A stretch of 26,961 nt of DNA from the NCBI GenBank assembly GCA_001662425.1, contig BDDC01001395.1:1-26961 (forward strand), in the 5' to 3' direction. The notes beneath the pieces are model-generated. The model was not told the DNA's origin, ran no database searches, and saw nothing but the letters and a program-made list of their open reading frames with translations. Origin of the DNA: Chlamydomonas sphaeroides. Lineage: Eukaryota; Chlorophyta; Chlorophyceae; Chlamydomonadales; Chlamydomonadaceae. Each line of letters opens with the position of its first letter. Position 1 is the first letter of the stretch. Positions 26,881-26,961 of this stretch are shown in pieces. A program made the translations under genes and the position numbers.

Positions 26881-26961
26881 CCACCACCACCACCACCACC
26901 ACCACCCCCACCACCACCACCCCCACCACCACCACCCCCACCACCACCACCCCCACCACCA
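26881..26961. repeat. (CCA)n simple repeat at window edge
   Basis: CCA triplets with interspersed CCCCCA run to the end of the window (TGG on the polymerase coding strand). It lies upstream of the first visible polymerase exon and is most likely intronic. The edge cuts it, so its full length is unknown. Confidence 0.95.

Overview
The window looks like nuclear DNA of a chlamydomonadalean/volvocine green alga. It is very GC-rich by eye. Genes are split into many short exons with clean GT-AG junctions (one GC-AG) behind long C-rich polypyrimidine tracts. The proteins carry long Ala/Gly/Pro/Gln low-complexity inserts, and introns and spacers are full of short tandem repeats. No prokaryotic operon signals, rRNA, tRNA or CRISPR arrays were seen. 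The exon structures were built by hand from reading-frame continuity, splice consensus and protein-family motifs.

Layout. (1) 1-1520: dispersed repeat, a possible last exon of an upstream gene (358-423), a GGGCCT-type hexanucleotide array and unexplained spacer. (2) 1521-7461 (+): complete 13-exon gene for an INTS11-type endonuclease (metallo-beta-lactamase/beta-CASP catalytic subunit of Integrator), 953 aa as modelled, with an approximately 165-aa low-complexity insertion in the beta-CASP region and a long C-terminal tail. (3) 7462-8240: spacer. (4) 8241-20968 (+): complete 22-exon gene for a 1785-aa LOV-domain hybrid histidine kinase. Order: coiled coil, LOV with photoactive Cys412, HisKA with His515, HATPase, a degenerate receiver, a long linker, and a canonical C-terminal receiver with Asp1664. 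(5) 20969-24489: a 3.5-kb spacer, less GC-rich in its second half. It holds a possible alternative LOV-kinase tail exon, two broken copies of the 3' end of the next gene separated by an apparent insertion, and a small two-transmembrane ORF (23516-23854). (6) 24490-26820 (-): the 3' part of a DNA polymerase kappa (DinB/Y-family) gene running off the right edge. It ends in a RanBP2-type zinc finger and a C-terminal UBZ-like zinc finger.

The three main genes belong to different processes: snRNA/mRNA 3'-end processing, blue-light phosphorelay signalling and translesion DNA synthesis. The LOV kinase and the polymerase are convergent; nothing in the sequence shows that the genes act together.

The most unusual structural theme is that introns of both large genes repeatedly contain decayed copies ('echoes') of the adjoining exon edge. 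Some form complete decoy acceptor-plus-exon starts (3940, 5965). Others are donor-side copies whose GT has been lost or altered (2967, 12131, 13615, 20192).
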